Positions 10,116-20,101 are shown, counted from the stretch's first letter. The stretch is 64,000 bases of DNA from Nostoc piscinale CENA21 (GCF_001298445.1 NZ_CP012036.1:3501351-3565350); one strand, 5' to 3'. Notes: generated from the letters alone by a model not told the origin. Program-made: numbers and translations.

Positions 10116-12590
10116 TTAACTTTTAGGTACTGCTGCACAGCTTAACAATGGCTGAACATTTGTAGAAGATTTAGCAGCAACTAACTCAATTTTACCTTGG
10201 GGATTACGTCGCCAGGAAGTAGCTTGGAAAAGTATTTCTGAGGGTTTTGGTATTTGGGCTTGTGTTGGTTGTTTGGTGTGGAATGCAGAGATATCGCGGA
10301 TGTCTGACCAGGTGCGATCGCTCCTTAATTCCTGTGTTGGGTTTTGCGGTACACCACCTCTTCCTGTAGCAACAAAACTACTACCATTGGTATTAGAACA
10401 ACCACTTGCTATTTGCTGTGATTGATCAGTAACATTTGCTGGTAGTTCTACTAAACCTGAATTGGGGTCAACACCAACATTATTCACTTCAACTGTACCA
10501 TTCACCCCAAATTGTGAACTAGCAGTGATATCATTTTCTGGTGTTAGTTGCGAACTATATTTTAAACCAAAAATCCCCTGAGTTGTAATGTCAATATTTC
10601 CGCCTTTACCTTGGAAAGCATTGGCAATGATATCGCTGTTTTCTAAGCCGAGAATGATAGGTGAATTAATGGTAATGTTACCACCATTGCCAGCAGCACC
10701 AGCTTCAGCATTAATGAAACTACCATTACGCATAAGCAAATAATCGCGGAGTTGCAGATTGATATTACCCCCTTGACCAACTTTTGTGGATGCAGAAAGA
10801 CTACTACCATTGTTGAGATACAAGGTATTGGCATTAACATTTAAGGTTCCTGCATCACCTTGAACTTCATTTTCAACAAACACTCTTGCTCCATCACGAA
10901 TGCTTAATTTAGGAGTATTAATTGTGACGCTACCTGCATTTGCCTTAGCGGTACTATTGTTACTAATTGTTGTAGGAGTTCTCAGTATGAATAAACGGGC
11001 GATCGCTCCAATATAACTAGGATTTGCTGCGTCTTTCATCCCGCTCACATCTATTGACTCAGTGGCATTAATGGTAAGGTTGCCAGCATTCCCTCTACTC
11101 ACACTCGAAACTGAGACTAAACCCCCATTTTCTATTGACAATTTCCGAGTATCTAAATGTAAGTCTCCTGCATCTCCAGGGCCAAAAGTATTCGCTGATA
11201 GCAAACTGATAAAAAGTGATCCAGGGGGAGCATTCAAACTTGAGACATTCACGGTATCAGCAGTAACTTTAACATTGCCTCCCTTACCACTAGAAAAGCT
11301 CCTAGTACCAACATTAGCACCGCCCAAAATTGAAAGGCTATTAGTAGAAATCGATAAATCTCCACCTGGCTTAGTTCCAAAAGCAGCAGCAACAAGCACA
11401 CCAAAGAGCGGAACAGTAGATGGATCTTTCGGATCAACTCCACCTACAGAAACTGCATTGGCATTGATTGTGATGTTACCACCACGGGCCGATTGATAGC
11501 TACGACTCATGACAATTGCCCCGCGATCAATTGTTAATGTTGGAGTTTTAATTACAATATTTCCTGCGGTTCCTGATAGTAGAGTTTCATTGACTATGCC
11601 ACTGGAACTGAGAAAATCTGAGGATCTCCCAATTACTTGTAGCGATTCTGTAGCATTAACAGTAATATCTCCTGCTTGACTTTTGCCTAAATTTTGTACT
11701 ACCAGCAAAGAACCATCCCGAAGATTGATCTGTTTACCCTGAAGTTGAATCGAACCTGGACTTGTCCCGCGTACAGATACAACAGCACGTTGACTCATTT
11801 GGATATTTCCAAAGCTAGAACCATTGCTGGGATAGCTAAATGTTAATGCGTGTGGCGTAAGATTGATATTTGCGCTGCCTTGAGTTATGCTGCCAAGTTC
11901 AATTCGTCCGCTCGGTGCAGAAAGAAAGCTGCTATCGAGAACGAGATTACCACCTATTAAAGCTAGTGTTTTTCCAGGTTTAACCTGTAAGCCATTTGTA
12001 CTAGTTAATCCAGTAACAGGAGATGTAGGATTCAATTTACTATTATTTCCCATTCCTTGCACGGAAATAGTTGCCGGGTTGCCCCCAAGTTGTAACCCTA
12101 CAGGTACACTCATGCTTAACAATGGGGATTGAGTTATATTGGTGCTGAACTCTTTGCCATCAGCAAATTTTATGCTATTTGCCGTTGTGCCGATAAAAGA
12201 ACCACCCACATTTAAACTCGCATCTTTCCCAAAAATAATCCCCGCCGGGTTGAGTAAAAACAGATTTACACCACTATTAGTTGTGATGGAACCGTTAATG
12301 TCGGAAACCTCACCACCAGTCACTCGACTAAAAATGTTTTGGATGCCAGAAGTACTGCTGAAGGTGGCAGAACCACCAGCAGGAATAGAGAATTGGCTAA
12401 AGCTATGAAATAAATTATTGCCAACAGCCGTACCGCCAGTGATGTTGTAACTATTACTTCCAGACCCAGGAGACACAGCAGTGCCGAGAGTAGTATCGGG
12501 TTTGACTTCTGCCTGAACATGGCTGTTACCAATAGCTAAGATGTAGAATGCACCTATTAAACCTAAGTTAGCCAAAGTTACTTTCATCAA
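10116..12590 (-). CDS. TpsA: two-partner-secretion exoprotein (824 aa)
   Basis: Second intact TpsA paralogue. Starts MMKVTLANLGLIGAF with cleavage near HVQA|EV; either Met (12590 or 12587) may start. The TPS domain carries NLFHSFSQFSIPAGG, IFSRVTGGEVSDINGSITT, NLFLLNPAGIIFGK and FADGKEF. The middle is a beta-helix rich in GGNITINA/GTAGNIVI coils. The C-terminal module matches the other copies: IASGC, VATGRGGVPQNP, RTWSDIRDISAF, and LSC five residues from the end. The first ~200 and last ~130 residues are the most conserved parts between paralogues, which fits export/anchor modules around a variable stalk. Between it and Uma2 lies only a decayed TpsA C-terminus. Confidence 0.9.
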   Translation of the reverse strand: MMKVTLANLGLIGAFYILAIGNSHVQAEVKPDTTLGTAVSPGSGSNSYNITGGTAVGNNLFHSFSQFSIPAGGSATFSSTSGIQNIFSRVTGGEVSDINGSITTNSGVNLFLLNPAGIIFGKDASLNVGGSFIGTTANSIKFADGKEFSTNITQSPLLSMSVPVGLQLGGNPATISVQGMGNNSKLNPTSPVTGLTSTNGLQVKPGKTLALIGGNLVLDSSFLSAPSGRIELGSITQGSANINLTPHALTFSYPSNGSSFGNIQMSQRAVVSVRGTSPGSIQLQGKQINLRDGSLLVVQNLGKSQAGDITVNATESLQVIGRSSDFLSSSGIVNETLLSGTAGNIVIKTPTLTIDRGAIVMSRSYQSARGGNITINANAVSVGGVDPKDPSTVPLFGVLVAAAFGTKPGGDLSISTNSLSILGGANVGTRSFSSGKGGNVKVTADTVNVSSLNAPPGSLFISLLSANTFGPGDAGDLHLDTRKLSIENGGLVSVSSVSRGNAGNLTINATESIDVSGMKDAANPSYIGAIARLFILRTPTTISNNSTAKANAGSVTINTPKLSIRDGARVFVENEVQGDAGTLNVNANTLYLNNGSSLSASTKVGQGGNINLQLRDYLLMRNGSFINAEAGAAGNGGNITINSPIILGLENSDIIANAFQGKGGNIDITTQGIFGLKYSSQLTPENDITASSQFGVNGTVEVNNVGVDPNSGLVELPANVTDQSQQIASGCSNTNGSSFVATGRGGVPQNPTQELRSDRTWSDIRDISAFHTKQPTQAQIPKPSEILFQATSWRRNPQGKIELVAAKSSTNVQPLLSCAAVPKS

Positions 12591-12678
12591 CTTATTTGTA
12601 ATTATCTACCTTGTGTCTATTTTTCCCAAAATAAATTTTGCTATTGGGGTGGTTGTGTAATGTTATGGTAAGTTTTTT

Positions 12679-12985
12679 TCAGTTTTTATGAACAGCAGCA
12701 CAAGTTAATGATGGTGGTAAATTCCCAGAAGATTTATCGGCAATTAATTCAATTTTGGCTTGAGGATTACGTCACCAAGAAGTAGCTTCGACAAGTGTTT
12801 CTGGTGATTTAGAAATTTGGTTTTGTGCTGGTTTTTTATATAGAATGCAGAGATATCGTGTATGCCTGACCAAGTGCGTAGACGCAAAGCGTCTTGTCGC
12901 TAGACATCGCTCTTTATTTCCTGTGTCGGATTTTGTGGTACACCACCCCTTTCTGTAGTGACAAAACTACTACGGCGATCGCTTC
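12679..12985 (-). pseudogene. C-terminal relic of a further TpsA gene
   Basis: Only the last ~100 codons remain. The minus strand reads SFVTTERGGVPQNPTQEIKS, then the palindromic insert with TAG, then RTWSGIHDISAF, a frame slip in an A run near 12835, and ATSW followed by TGA where intact copies have WRRN, ending SLTCAAVHKN. At least two stops and one frameshift show it is dead. Nothing of the secretion domain precedes it; sequence immediately upstream is the end of the Uma2 gene. Confidence 0.85.
12879..12905. repeat. Second copy of the 27-bp palindromic insert
   Basis: Begins TAGACGCAAAGCGTCTTGTC and holds the perfect hairpin AGACGC-AAA-GCGTCT. It interrupts the relic at the codon-for-codon same site (after SD of the IKSD motif) as the insert at 4087-4113, again adding nine codons with one TAG. 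Confidence 0.8.
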
Positions 12986-13026
12986 TTACCTGTTTGCCTT
13001 GGTTTTTCGTAGATAAGTCTGTGAGT

Positions 13027-13644
13027 TTATAAAACACCTTGAAAAATCTGATTAGCAGTTAGTTGTAAATTTGGAAAAGTGGGAGATAAAATCCTTTCTG
13101 AATTTCTAAATTGAGTAACTTGATATTCTTCATCAACTAGATGATAAATAGAAATAGTTGGTTGTTTAGGATTCCCAATAAATTTTCTAGCTCCCAAAGC
13201 AGCATAATCTACAATCCAATATTCGGGAATCTTCATAGCTTCGTAATTTCCTAATTTAGTATAGTAATCATCTTCCCAATTTGTACTCACAACCTCAATA
13301 ATCAAAGGAATCGATTCACTGTACATGACGGTCGATTCTTTCTCCCATAGTTCCTCATTATGTAGATTAGCATCGTTGATTAAAACCACATCTGGCGAGT
13401 AACCTGATGATTTTCTTGGTGGTTTGACTAATGCTGTTTTAGGGATAAAGTATGGCAATTTTAAGCGTTTATATTCAACGGTAATTTCTCCTGCTAAAAA
13501 ACCCGTAACTTTTTCATGTGTTCCACTTGGTTGAGGCATTTCTACGATGATTCCATCATGTAGTTCGTAACGTTTTCCGGTGTTGTCCGGTAGCCATACC
13601 ACAAATTCTTCAAAGGTTAATAGTTTGGGTAAAACTTGAGCCAT
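13027..13644 (-). CDS. Uma2 (DUF820) family restriction-endonuclease-like protein
   Basis: PD-(D/E)XK-fold protein of the Uma2 family, which is strongly expanded in cyanobacteria and of uncertain function. Motifs seen: FEEFVVWLPDNTGKRYELHDG near the start, SPDVVLIN, then PLIIEVVSTNWEDDYYTKLGNY and EYWIVDY, giving the usual D-(x)-ExV order. Met at 13644 is chosen over 13689 because GGAGGT stands six bases upstream of it. It gives 205 aa, normal for the family. It is oriented with the TPS genes, starts 51 bases after the stop of the 13695 TpsA gene, and may simply be a passenger there. Confidence 0.88.
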   Translation of the reverse strand: MAQVLPKLLTFEEFVVWLPDNTGKRYELHDGIIVEMPQPSGTHEKVTGFLAGEITVEYKRLKLPYFIPKTALVKPPRKSSGYSPDVVLINDANLHNEELWEKESTVMYSESIPLIIEVVSTNWEDDYYTKLGNYEAMKIPEYWIVDYAALGARKFIGNPKQPTISIYHLVDEEYQVTQFRNSERILSPTFPNLQLTANQIFQGVL

Positions 13645-13694
13645 TGCAAAACCTCCGCTTGTTTTGACTTTAGCATTCTTAACAACCAAAGTGA

Positions 13695-16154
13695 TTAGTT
13701 GGCTACGACGCTAGCACAGGTTAAATCCGGTTGTGTATAGCCACTGTGAACAGCAACTAACTCAATTTTGCCTTGGGCGTTACGTCGCCAAGAAGTAGCT
13801 TGGACAAGAGTTTCTGAAGTTTTTGGTATTTGGGCTTGTGCTGGTTTTGTGGTGTGGAATGCAGAGATATCGCGGATGTCTGACCAGGTGCGATCGCTCC
13901 TAATTTCCTGCATCGGGTTTTGTGGTATTCCACCTCTACCAATGGCAACAAAACTACTACTAGTATTGGCAGTACAACCACTAGCTATTTTTTGCGATGG
14001 ATCGCTAACATTTGCTGGTAATTCAACTAAACCTGAATTGGGGTCAACACCAATATTGTTAATTTCTACTGAGCCATTTACATTAAATGCAGAACTCGCT
14101 GTAATATCGTTTGTCAAATCTTCTCTTGGAGTCAGGGTATCACGGAATTTTAAACCAATAATACCTTGAGTTGTAATGGCAATATTACCACCCTTTCCTT
14201 GTACGGCATTGGCGATAATGTCACTATTTTCTAGCCCAACTATGACTGGAGCATTAATACTAATATTGCCACCATTGCCAGTACCGCCTGCTTCTGCATT
14301 AATAAAGCCACCATAACGCATGAGTAATAAATCTCGCAGTTGCAGATTGATGTTACCGCCTTCGCCTGCTTTTGTATTGGCTAAAAGGTTTCCACCATTT
14401 TTGAGTGTCAGGGTATTGGCATTAATGATCAGATTACCAGCTGTGCCAGAGCCAGTATTTTGAACAAAAATCGTCGCACCATCAGCAACGTTCACAATGG
14501 GTGCGTTAATTGTCGTGTTCCCTGCATTAGCACGGGAAATTTTACTAAAAGCGCCTACAGGCAGAACAGCAGTACCAATATAACTGGGAGTTTCTCCAGG
14601 TTTCATCCCACTCACATCAACTGATTCTGACGCATTGATAGTCAGTGAACCTGCATTGCCTAAAACTATGCTCGAAGCCGATACTCTCCCACCACTTTGA
14701 ACAGATAGCTTACGGGTCTCAATGTTCAAATTACCTGCATCACCAGGCCCGAATGTGGCGGCAGAAACTAAAGTAAAATAACTACCTTTTGGCGTTCCTG
14801 CACCTAATACCTGGATTGTATCTGCCTTGATATTCAGATCGCCGCCCTTACCTGAAGAATAAGGTCTAGCTGCTATATTGGCTCCGGCTGAAACAGATAA
14901 ATCTTGAGTGGAAATAGAAATATCTCCGCCCTTTCCTTTACCAAAAGAAGCGGCTAATATTTGGCTGACGGCTCGAAAAGGAGAAGGATCGCCTGGTGCA
15001 TAACCATTAACATCGATTGCATCACTATTGATGATAATGTTGCCCCCAGTGGCGGCGCTAAATGTGCGGTTTAAGATGTAACCACCTTGATCAATATTTA
15101 ACTTCGGGGTATTAACGATGATATGCCCTGCTGCCGCAGAAGATACGGTGTCATTGACTAAACTGCTAGAACTTGTAAACTTAGGGGATTTACCGCTGAT
15201 ATTCAATGCTTCTGTAGCATTAACAACAATATCACCCGCAGCTTGGTTACTACGATTTTGGACAAATACTAAAGAACCATCACGGATACTTACCTGGCTC
15301 CCTTGAATTTTGACAGATCCGCCATTTTCTCGGCTGAGATCGCGTGTAGATGCTAAAGCACGTTGGGTCAGAGTAATATCACCAAAATTCCCAGTCTTGG
15401 GATAACTCAGGGTAAATCCTTGGGAAGTAGAATTGAGAGTAACATTAGCGTTGCTGATGCTACCCAGTTCTATTTGTCCTCCTGGTGCGGAGAGTAACCC
15501 GCCATCCAAGGCAATATCTCCACCTACTAATGCTAGGGTTTTGCCAGATTGTACTTGTAATCCTCTGGTGCCAATATTAAGTCCAGATATCTGAGTTGAT
15601 GCAAGAAAATTGGCATTGTGTCCGGCTCCTTGAACAGTAATCGCTCCTGGATTGCTGCCAAGTTGCAAACCAACAGGGACGCTCATAGTTAATAAGGCTG
15701 GCGATGTGGTGTTGGTGGCGCTAAACTTCAACCCATCGGCAAATACGATGCTATCGGCGGTTGTCCCGACAAAAGAACCGCCGATGCTCAGTTTAGCGTT
15801 AGCCCCAAACAAAATCCCGGCAGGATTCAGCAGAAATAAATTGGCGCTACCTTGGGCGCTGATTGTGCCATCGATATTTGATAAACTACCACCTGTGACG
15901 CGAGCGAAGATGTTTTGTACACTGGTAGGATTTTGGAATGTGACAGTAGTACCGTTAGGTATGGAAAATTGACCGAAGCTATGAAAGAGGTTACTTCCAT
16001 ACTGGGTACCTTTGGTAATACTAAAGCTATTGCTGCTTGGTTGAGAAACTTCGGTGCTGAGTGTGCCGTCAGTTGTCACCTCGGCATTGGCAGCATTACT
16101 CCATAGGAGCATAATAGCCAATCCTATCCGACTTGCAACTATACTTGTTTTCAT
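13695..16154 (-). CDS. TpsA: two-partner-secretion exoprotein, first after tpsB
   Basis: TpsA directly behind the transporter gene and so the most likely cognate substrate. Start chosen at 16154 (MKTSIVASRIGLAIMLLWSN, cleavage near ANA|EV), since the longer ORF from 16214 would put twenty charged residues before the signal. About 819 aa. TPS domain: NLFHSFGQFSIPNGT, IFARVTGGSLSNIDG, NLFLLNPAGILFG, FADG. Beta-helix stalk, then the C-terminal module with IASGC, GRGGIPQNPMQE, RTWSDIRDISAFH and DLTC before the end. The gap to tpsB is 81 bases, compatible with one transcript. Confidence 0.9.
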   Translation of the reverse strand: MKTSIVASRIGLAIMLLWSNAANAEVTTDGTLSTEVSQPSSNSFSITKGTQYGSNLFHSFGQFSIPNGTTVTFQNPTSVQNIFARVTGGSLSNIDGTISAQGSANLFLLNPAGILFGANAKLSIGGSFVGTTADSIVFADGLKFSATNTTSPALLTMSVPVGLQLGSNPGAITVQGAGHNANFLASTQISGLNIGTRGLQVQSGKTLALVGGDIALDGGLLSAPGGQIELGSISNANVTLNSTSQGFTLSYPKTGNFGDITLTQRALASTRDLSRENGGSVKIQGSQVSIRDGSLVFVQNRSNQAAGDIVVNATEALNISGKSPKFTSSSSLVNDTVSSAAAGHIIVNTPKLNIDQGGYILNRTFSAATGGNIIINSDAIDVNGYAPGDPSPFRAVSQILAASFGKGKGGDISISTQDLSVSAGANIAARPYSSGKGGDLNIKADTIQVLGAGTPKGSYFTLVSAATFGPGDAGNLNIETRKLSVQSGGRVSASSIVLGNAGSLTINASESVDVSGMKPGETPSYIGTAVLPVGAFSKISRANAGNTTINAPIVNVADGATIFVQNTGSGTAGNLIINANTLTLKNGGNLLANTKAGEGGNINLQLRDLLLMRYGGFINAEAGGTGNGGNISINAPVIVGLENSDIIANAVQGKGGNIAITTQGIIGLKFRDTLTPREDLTNDITASSAFNVNGSVEINNIGVDPNSGLVELPANVSDPSQKIASGCTANTSSSFVAIGRGGIPQNPMQEIRSDRTWSDIRDISAFHTTKPAQAQIPKTSETLVQATSWRRNAQGKIELVAVHSGYTQPDLTCASVVAN

Positions 16155-16235
16155 ATTTAATTTGCCCTTGATACCCACAATTTCCAATTCTCTAAATTTA
16201 AGATTCCCTATCAAAGGAATTGTTAATCACTTTGA

Positions 16236-18035
16236 TTAAAACAGTGAGTACTGCATAGAGAAGTACAATCCGTTTTCTTGGAGCGATCGCTTGTCGCCAT
16301 CCACAGAGATGATTGGAATACCCCAATCTAAACGGGCAGAAAAGTTATTGCCTTGTTTCCATAACAGCCCAAACCCTGCACCCACTAAGGTATTTGTCGA
16401 AGGATTGTTACCTTTGGTATTCCAGCCTTGACCGACATCAACAAATGGTGCTAGTTGTAACACTCCTTGGATTTTGTTAGCACGCACAATGGGAAAGCGA
16501 AATTCTGAGGAAAACAAGAAGCCGCTATCTGTGAGTAATGTGTCTTGGCGATAACCCCGCACACTTAGCTGTCCACCTAATCCAAATTGCTCTAAAGGTA
16601 CTAGATTATTTGCGGCTAGTTGTAAATCAGCCCTACTTAAAAACAAGGTATCTGGAGCAAATTGTCTAACCCACTGTGCTTGTCCTCGCCAACTAAAAAA
16701 GCGGCTATCAGGAGCCTCATCACTCACACTAGCTCCAAACCAATCGACTCCCAAACTAAATTGCGATCGCGCGGCGAAAACTTGTGTACTGCTGCGGTGG
16801 GTATACTCTTGGGTAAAGCGCAAGGCAGAAATTTTGGTTCTGCCATTCTCGTCGGCTCCCGGAGATAAAGGAAAGCCGCCAATATTATCTAAACCAATGA
16901 TTGTTTGACTTTCTTGGCGGGAAAATGATATTCCCACCGCTAATTCTTGAGTAGGTTTTTGCAGTAATGGTTGACGAAATCCAAATTCATACGCGGTGCT
17001 ATTTGATTGAATATCCAGAACGCTGAAAGGTTCTTCAATAACGTTGTTCCAGCCTTGATTAACACTAAAAGATAAAGCGCCGTTGTAAGCATTTACAGGC
17101 AATGTGTAACTAGCTGCAATGGTATTACTACCATTAGTATTGGTATAACCCACACTCAAAGTATCCCCTAGTCCTAATAGATTGGCCTCTTGGACATCTA
17201 TACCCCGGCGAAAACTGCCAACACTAGGCGATCGCCCGTTATCCAAGCTGACTGATCCTGTGAAGGTGTCGGCTTCTTGAACTTCGACACGTAAGATATT
17301 AGTTCCGGGAGTTGTACCGGTTTGCAATTCCGCAGAGATATTTTTAATGCGGGAATCGAGTCGGAGTAGTTGTAGTTTTTCCAGTAAGCGTGGCACATTT
17401 AGGGGTTTTCCTGCACCTATACGAATGCGATCGCGAATGTAGTTGCTATTCAATCGTCGATTACCCACAATTTTGATTTCTTGCAAACTACCTTCAACTA
17501 CCTGAATTTTGACGACTCCTGCATCTAGTGTTTGCGGTGAAATTATCGCCCCAGTGGTGACATAGCCTTTATCGGTGTAGAACTTGCTAATAGCTTCTTT
17601 GACTTGTAATAACTCTGCAAAGGATACTTCGCGCCCCACAAAAGGGGCTGTAATCGGTGCAAAATCTTTTGGTGTAAATACTGTACTGCCAATAACTTCA
17701 ATGCGCTCTACCCGGAATTTAATATTAGGATCATCTTCTCCTGTTGTTGGCTGATCAGGTAATTCCACAGGCGGAAGTAATGGCTCTTTTTCTGATGGTT
17801 GTGGTAGCGCATCTGATGGTAAGGGCGTAACCGGAATTTCTTCTATTCTTCCTGGTGGTAAACTCTGCGGGTTGGCAGTTTGTCCGTATGCCTGATGATA
17901 ATTACATAATACTGCTGCAATAACAAAACTGAATGTTAAAGGTTTCAGTGTTATTCTGCGCGGTTGAGAAATTAGTTGATGCTTGTGTGTATGGCTAATT
18001 ATCAATTTTGTCTTCACACTAAAATACCCACGCAT
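16236..18035 (-). CDS. TpsB: outer-membrane two-partner-secretion transporter (ShlB/FhaC/HecB family)
   Basis: Omp85-superfamily pore that threads TpsA proteins across the outer membrane. 599 aa. Signal peptide near 31-52 (LTFSFVIAAVLCNYHQAYG), preceded by an unusually long basic N-tail, so the true start may differ. Then a Pro-rich linker, POTRA domains from about 105 (FRVERIEVIGSTVFTPKDF), and a 16-strand-type barrel. The family hallmark VRGYRQ lies near residue 495 and the chain ends in Phe as outer-membrane barrels do. It is the only tpsB in the window, serving at least three TpsA paralogues. Confidence 0.92.
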   Translation of the reverse strand: MRGYFSVKTKLIISHTHKHQLISQPRRITLKPLTFSFVIAAVLCNYHQAYGQTANPQSLPPGRIEEIPVTPLPSDALPQPSEKEPLLPPVELPDQPTTGEDDPNIKFRVERIEVIGSTVFTPKDFAPITAPFVGREVSFAELLQVKEAISKFYTDKGYVTTGAIISPQTLDAGVVKIQVVEGSLQEIKIVGNRRLNSNYIRDRIRIGAGKPLNVPRLLEKLQLLRLDSRIKNISAELQTGTTPGTNILRVEVQEADTFTGSVSLDNGRSPSVGSFRRGIDVQEANLLGLGDTLSVGYTNTNGSNTIAASYTLPVNAYNGALSFSVNQGWNNVIEEPFSVLDIQSNSTAYEFGFRQPLLQKPTQELAVGISFSRQESQTIIGLDNIGGFPLSPGADENGRTKISALRFTQEYTHRSSTQVFAARSQFSLGVDWFGASVSDEAPDSRFFSWRGQAQWVRQFAPDTLFLSRADLQLAANNLVPLEQFGLGGQLSVRGYRQDTLLTDSGFLFSSEFRFPIVRANKIQGVLQLAPFVDVGQGWNTKGNNPSTNTLVGAGFGLLWKQGNNFSARLDWGIPIISVDGDKRSLQENGLYFSMQYSLF

Positions 18036-18815
18036 AAATATTGAGTCAGTTTTCTAGGCAATCATCAAAATCACTGTTGTACTTCACTGATTGAGAGTTG
18101 CTTTGCTTAGTGATGTAATGAGTATCATATATCCCAAGATTACGCTTTATTTTTTACAATTGTACCCAGTGTAAATACTGTTTTTTTGTGATCAATAAAT
18201 TTAATTACGCATGATTACAGACAACCATCAGATGAACTCTCATCGTGGCATTCCGCCATAACTTTTGCTATCCCAAAAAACCCCTTTTAATCTGCCATTT
18301 CACAGATTTACTTGAGTTTTATCTTGGGCGTATGGTACATTTAGAATGAGGTTATTTGCTGCAAAATATAACATTGTAATTTTGGCTAAATTAGGCTTTG
18401 ACAATCAACTTATTCAAAGTATCAATAGTCATTACAAGTCGTGATATTACAGTTTGTCTAAGTTTTTAACCTAGTCATTCAAAAAGTAAATTATGATTGG
18501 TTAGCTAGGTTTTAACGGATATTAACCTAGAATTAACTTTTAGACTGTTGAAAAAAAATTTATTATTGATGATGAGTAAGCTATTTTACTTGCTAGTTTT
18601 ATCTCTAATTTGAGATGATATTAAAATTCATTAAAATAGTAAAAAAAAATATAAATATCTAGTATTTAAGAATGTAATTATAGTATTGTTTATGATGATT
18701 AAATCAAAATCCAAAGTTATTAAAATATTATAAAAAGCCAGAAGCATTCCTGGAAAAAGTTTTGAACTGAGGATTAATGATTATAAAAAAATATTAACTT
18801 CTGCAACAGGCATAT
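18036..18815. other. Divergent intergenic region between tpsB and histidine kinase
   Basis: 780 AT-rich bases that must hold the promoter of the TPS operon (minus) and of the kinase (plus). Long A/T runs are present, for example at 18640-18650. No convincing NtcA, Pho or LexA-like palindrome and no small gene was identified. Confidence 0.5.
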
Positions 18816-20097
18816 ATGAGTAAAGCTGATAGTAAAACAAGTTTGTTGCAAAAACAATTATGGCAGCGCGAAAAGACGAGCGATCGCATTTTTATCTTGT
18901 TTGAACTATCGCTCTGGGGAACTATCTAGCTACCTACAAAGCATTGCCTGTGGAGTCAGCGAGTTATTAGAAATCGATTGGTCAGTAGTGACTGTTTGCC
19001 AAAAAGATTTTGAGAGAGTACTAGCCAGTAGTATTGATATGGGCGAGGGTGAGCATGTTTATTCACTACATGGTTTACTCACTGGCACAGTGATCGAAAT
19101 TGGTCGCCCTTTGGCTGTAGAAGATGCAGTCAAAAATCCAGAGTATGGGCAGATTCCCGAAGGTTACTATGCTTATTTGGGCATACCCTTAAAAACAGCA
19201 GAAGGAAAAGTCATTGGTACAATCTGCTCTTTTCATCGCCAGCACAGAGCATTTACACCAGAAGAAATTCAAGTCGCTGAAGTATTTGCCGAACGCGCAG
19301 CCACAGCCATAGATAATTATTATCTCTACCAACAACAGTGCGAATTTAATCAAATTTTAGAATCAGAAGTAGAAAAACGTACTGTTGAACTGCGAACCGC
19401 CCAAGCCAAACTAGTAGAACAAGAACGCCTAGCAGCAATTGGTGAATTTGCTGCCATGATTGTGCATGAAATTCGCAATCCTTTGACGACAATGCTCATG
19501 GGATTAAAGTATTTCCAAAAGACTAGTTTGAACCCTGCATCGCAAGAGCGATTATCGTTAGCATTAGGTGAAGCCTCTCGGTTAGAAAATCTGTTGAGTG
19601 AAATTTTGCTTTATGCGAAACCTCAAGTTTTGCAATTAGATGAATTAGAGATAAATGACTTTATTCGAGAGTTGCTGAAATTAATTTGGGGAATGCCAGA
19701 AGCATTAGAACAGGAAATAAAATTTATCGCCAGCCCAAACCCAATCAAAATTTTAGGAGATAAAGACAAGCTCAAACAAGTATTTATTAATATTGTGCGT
19801 AATGCTTGTGAGGCAGTTTCCTCTGGAGATGTGATTATCTGGGAAGTAAAAAATTCCTCTTTGGGTCAAGTTAGCATTAACGTTTGTAATGGCGGTGAGC
19901 CAATTCCAGCCGAAATTCTCTCACAACTAACTCAGCCATTCTTCTCCACCAAATCTAACGGTACTGGGTTGGGACTTGCAATTAGTAAACGCATTGTTCA
20001 TGCTCATGGTGGGGAATTATCTATTTATTCTGATGCTGCATCTGGTACTACTGTTACAGTGCAATTACCTGTGGTGACTGTACGGAAAATGGGGTGA
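18816..20097 (+). CDS. GAF sensor histidine kinase, probable one-base frameshift near its start
   Basis: Cytosolic two-component kinase. A GAF domain (about 20-160 of the main ORF) is followed by a coiled coil, then HisKA with the H-box VHEIRNPLTTML, N-box FINIVRNACEAV and G-box GTGLGLAISKRIV. No transmembrane segment. The main ORF can only open at TTG 18901. An ATG at 18816 starts MSKADSKTSLLQKQLWQREK in the neighbouring frame, and dropping one G from the run 18916-18919 fuses FELSLW to ELSSYLQSIA, giving a natural N-terminus. So either a frameshift is present or translation starts at TTG. It diverges from tpsB; whether it senses for that operon is unknown. No response regulator is adjacent. 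Confidence 0.8.
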
Positions 20098-20101
20098 AAT
20101 C

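Noticed and set aside
11062..11496. 144-codon plus-strand ORF and similar plus-strand ORFs across 8-16 kb
   Set aside because: Antisense shadows of TpsA beta-helix coding sequence, whose low stop density on the other strand opens long frames.
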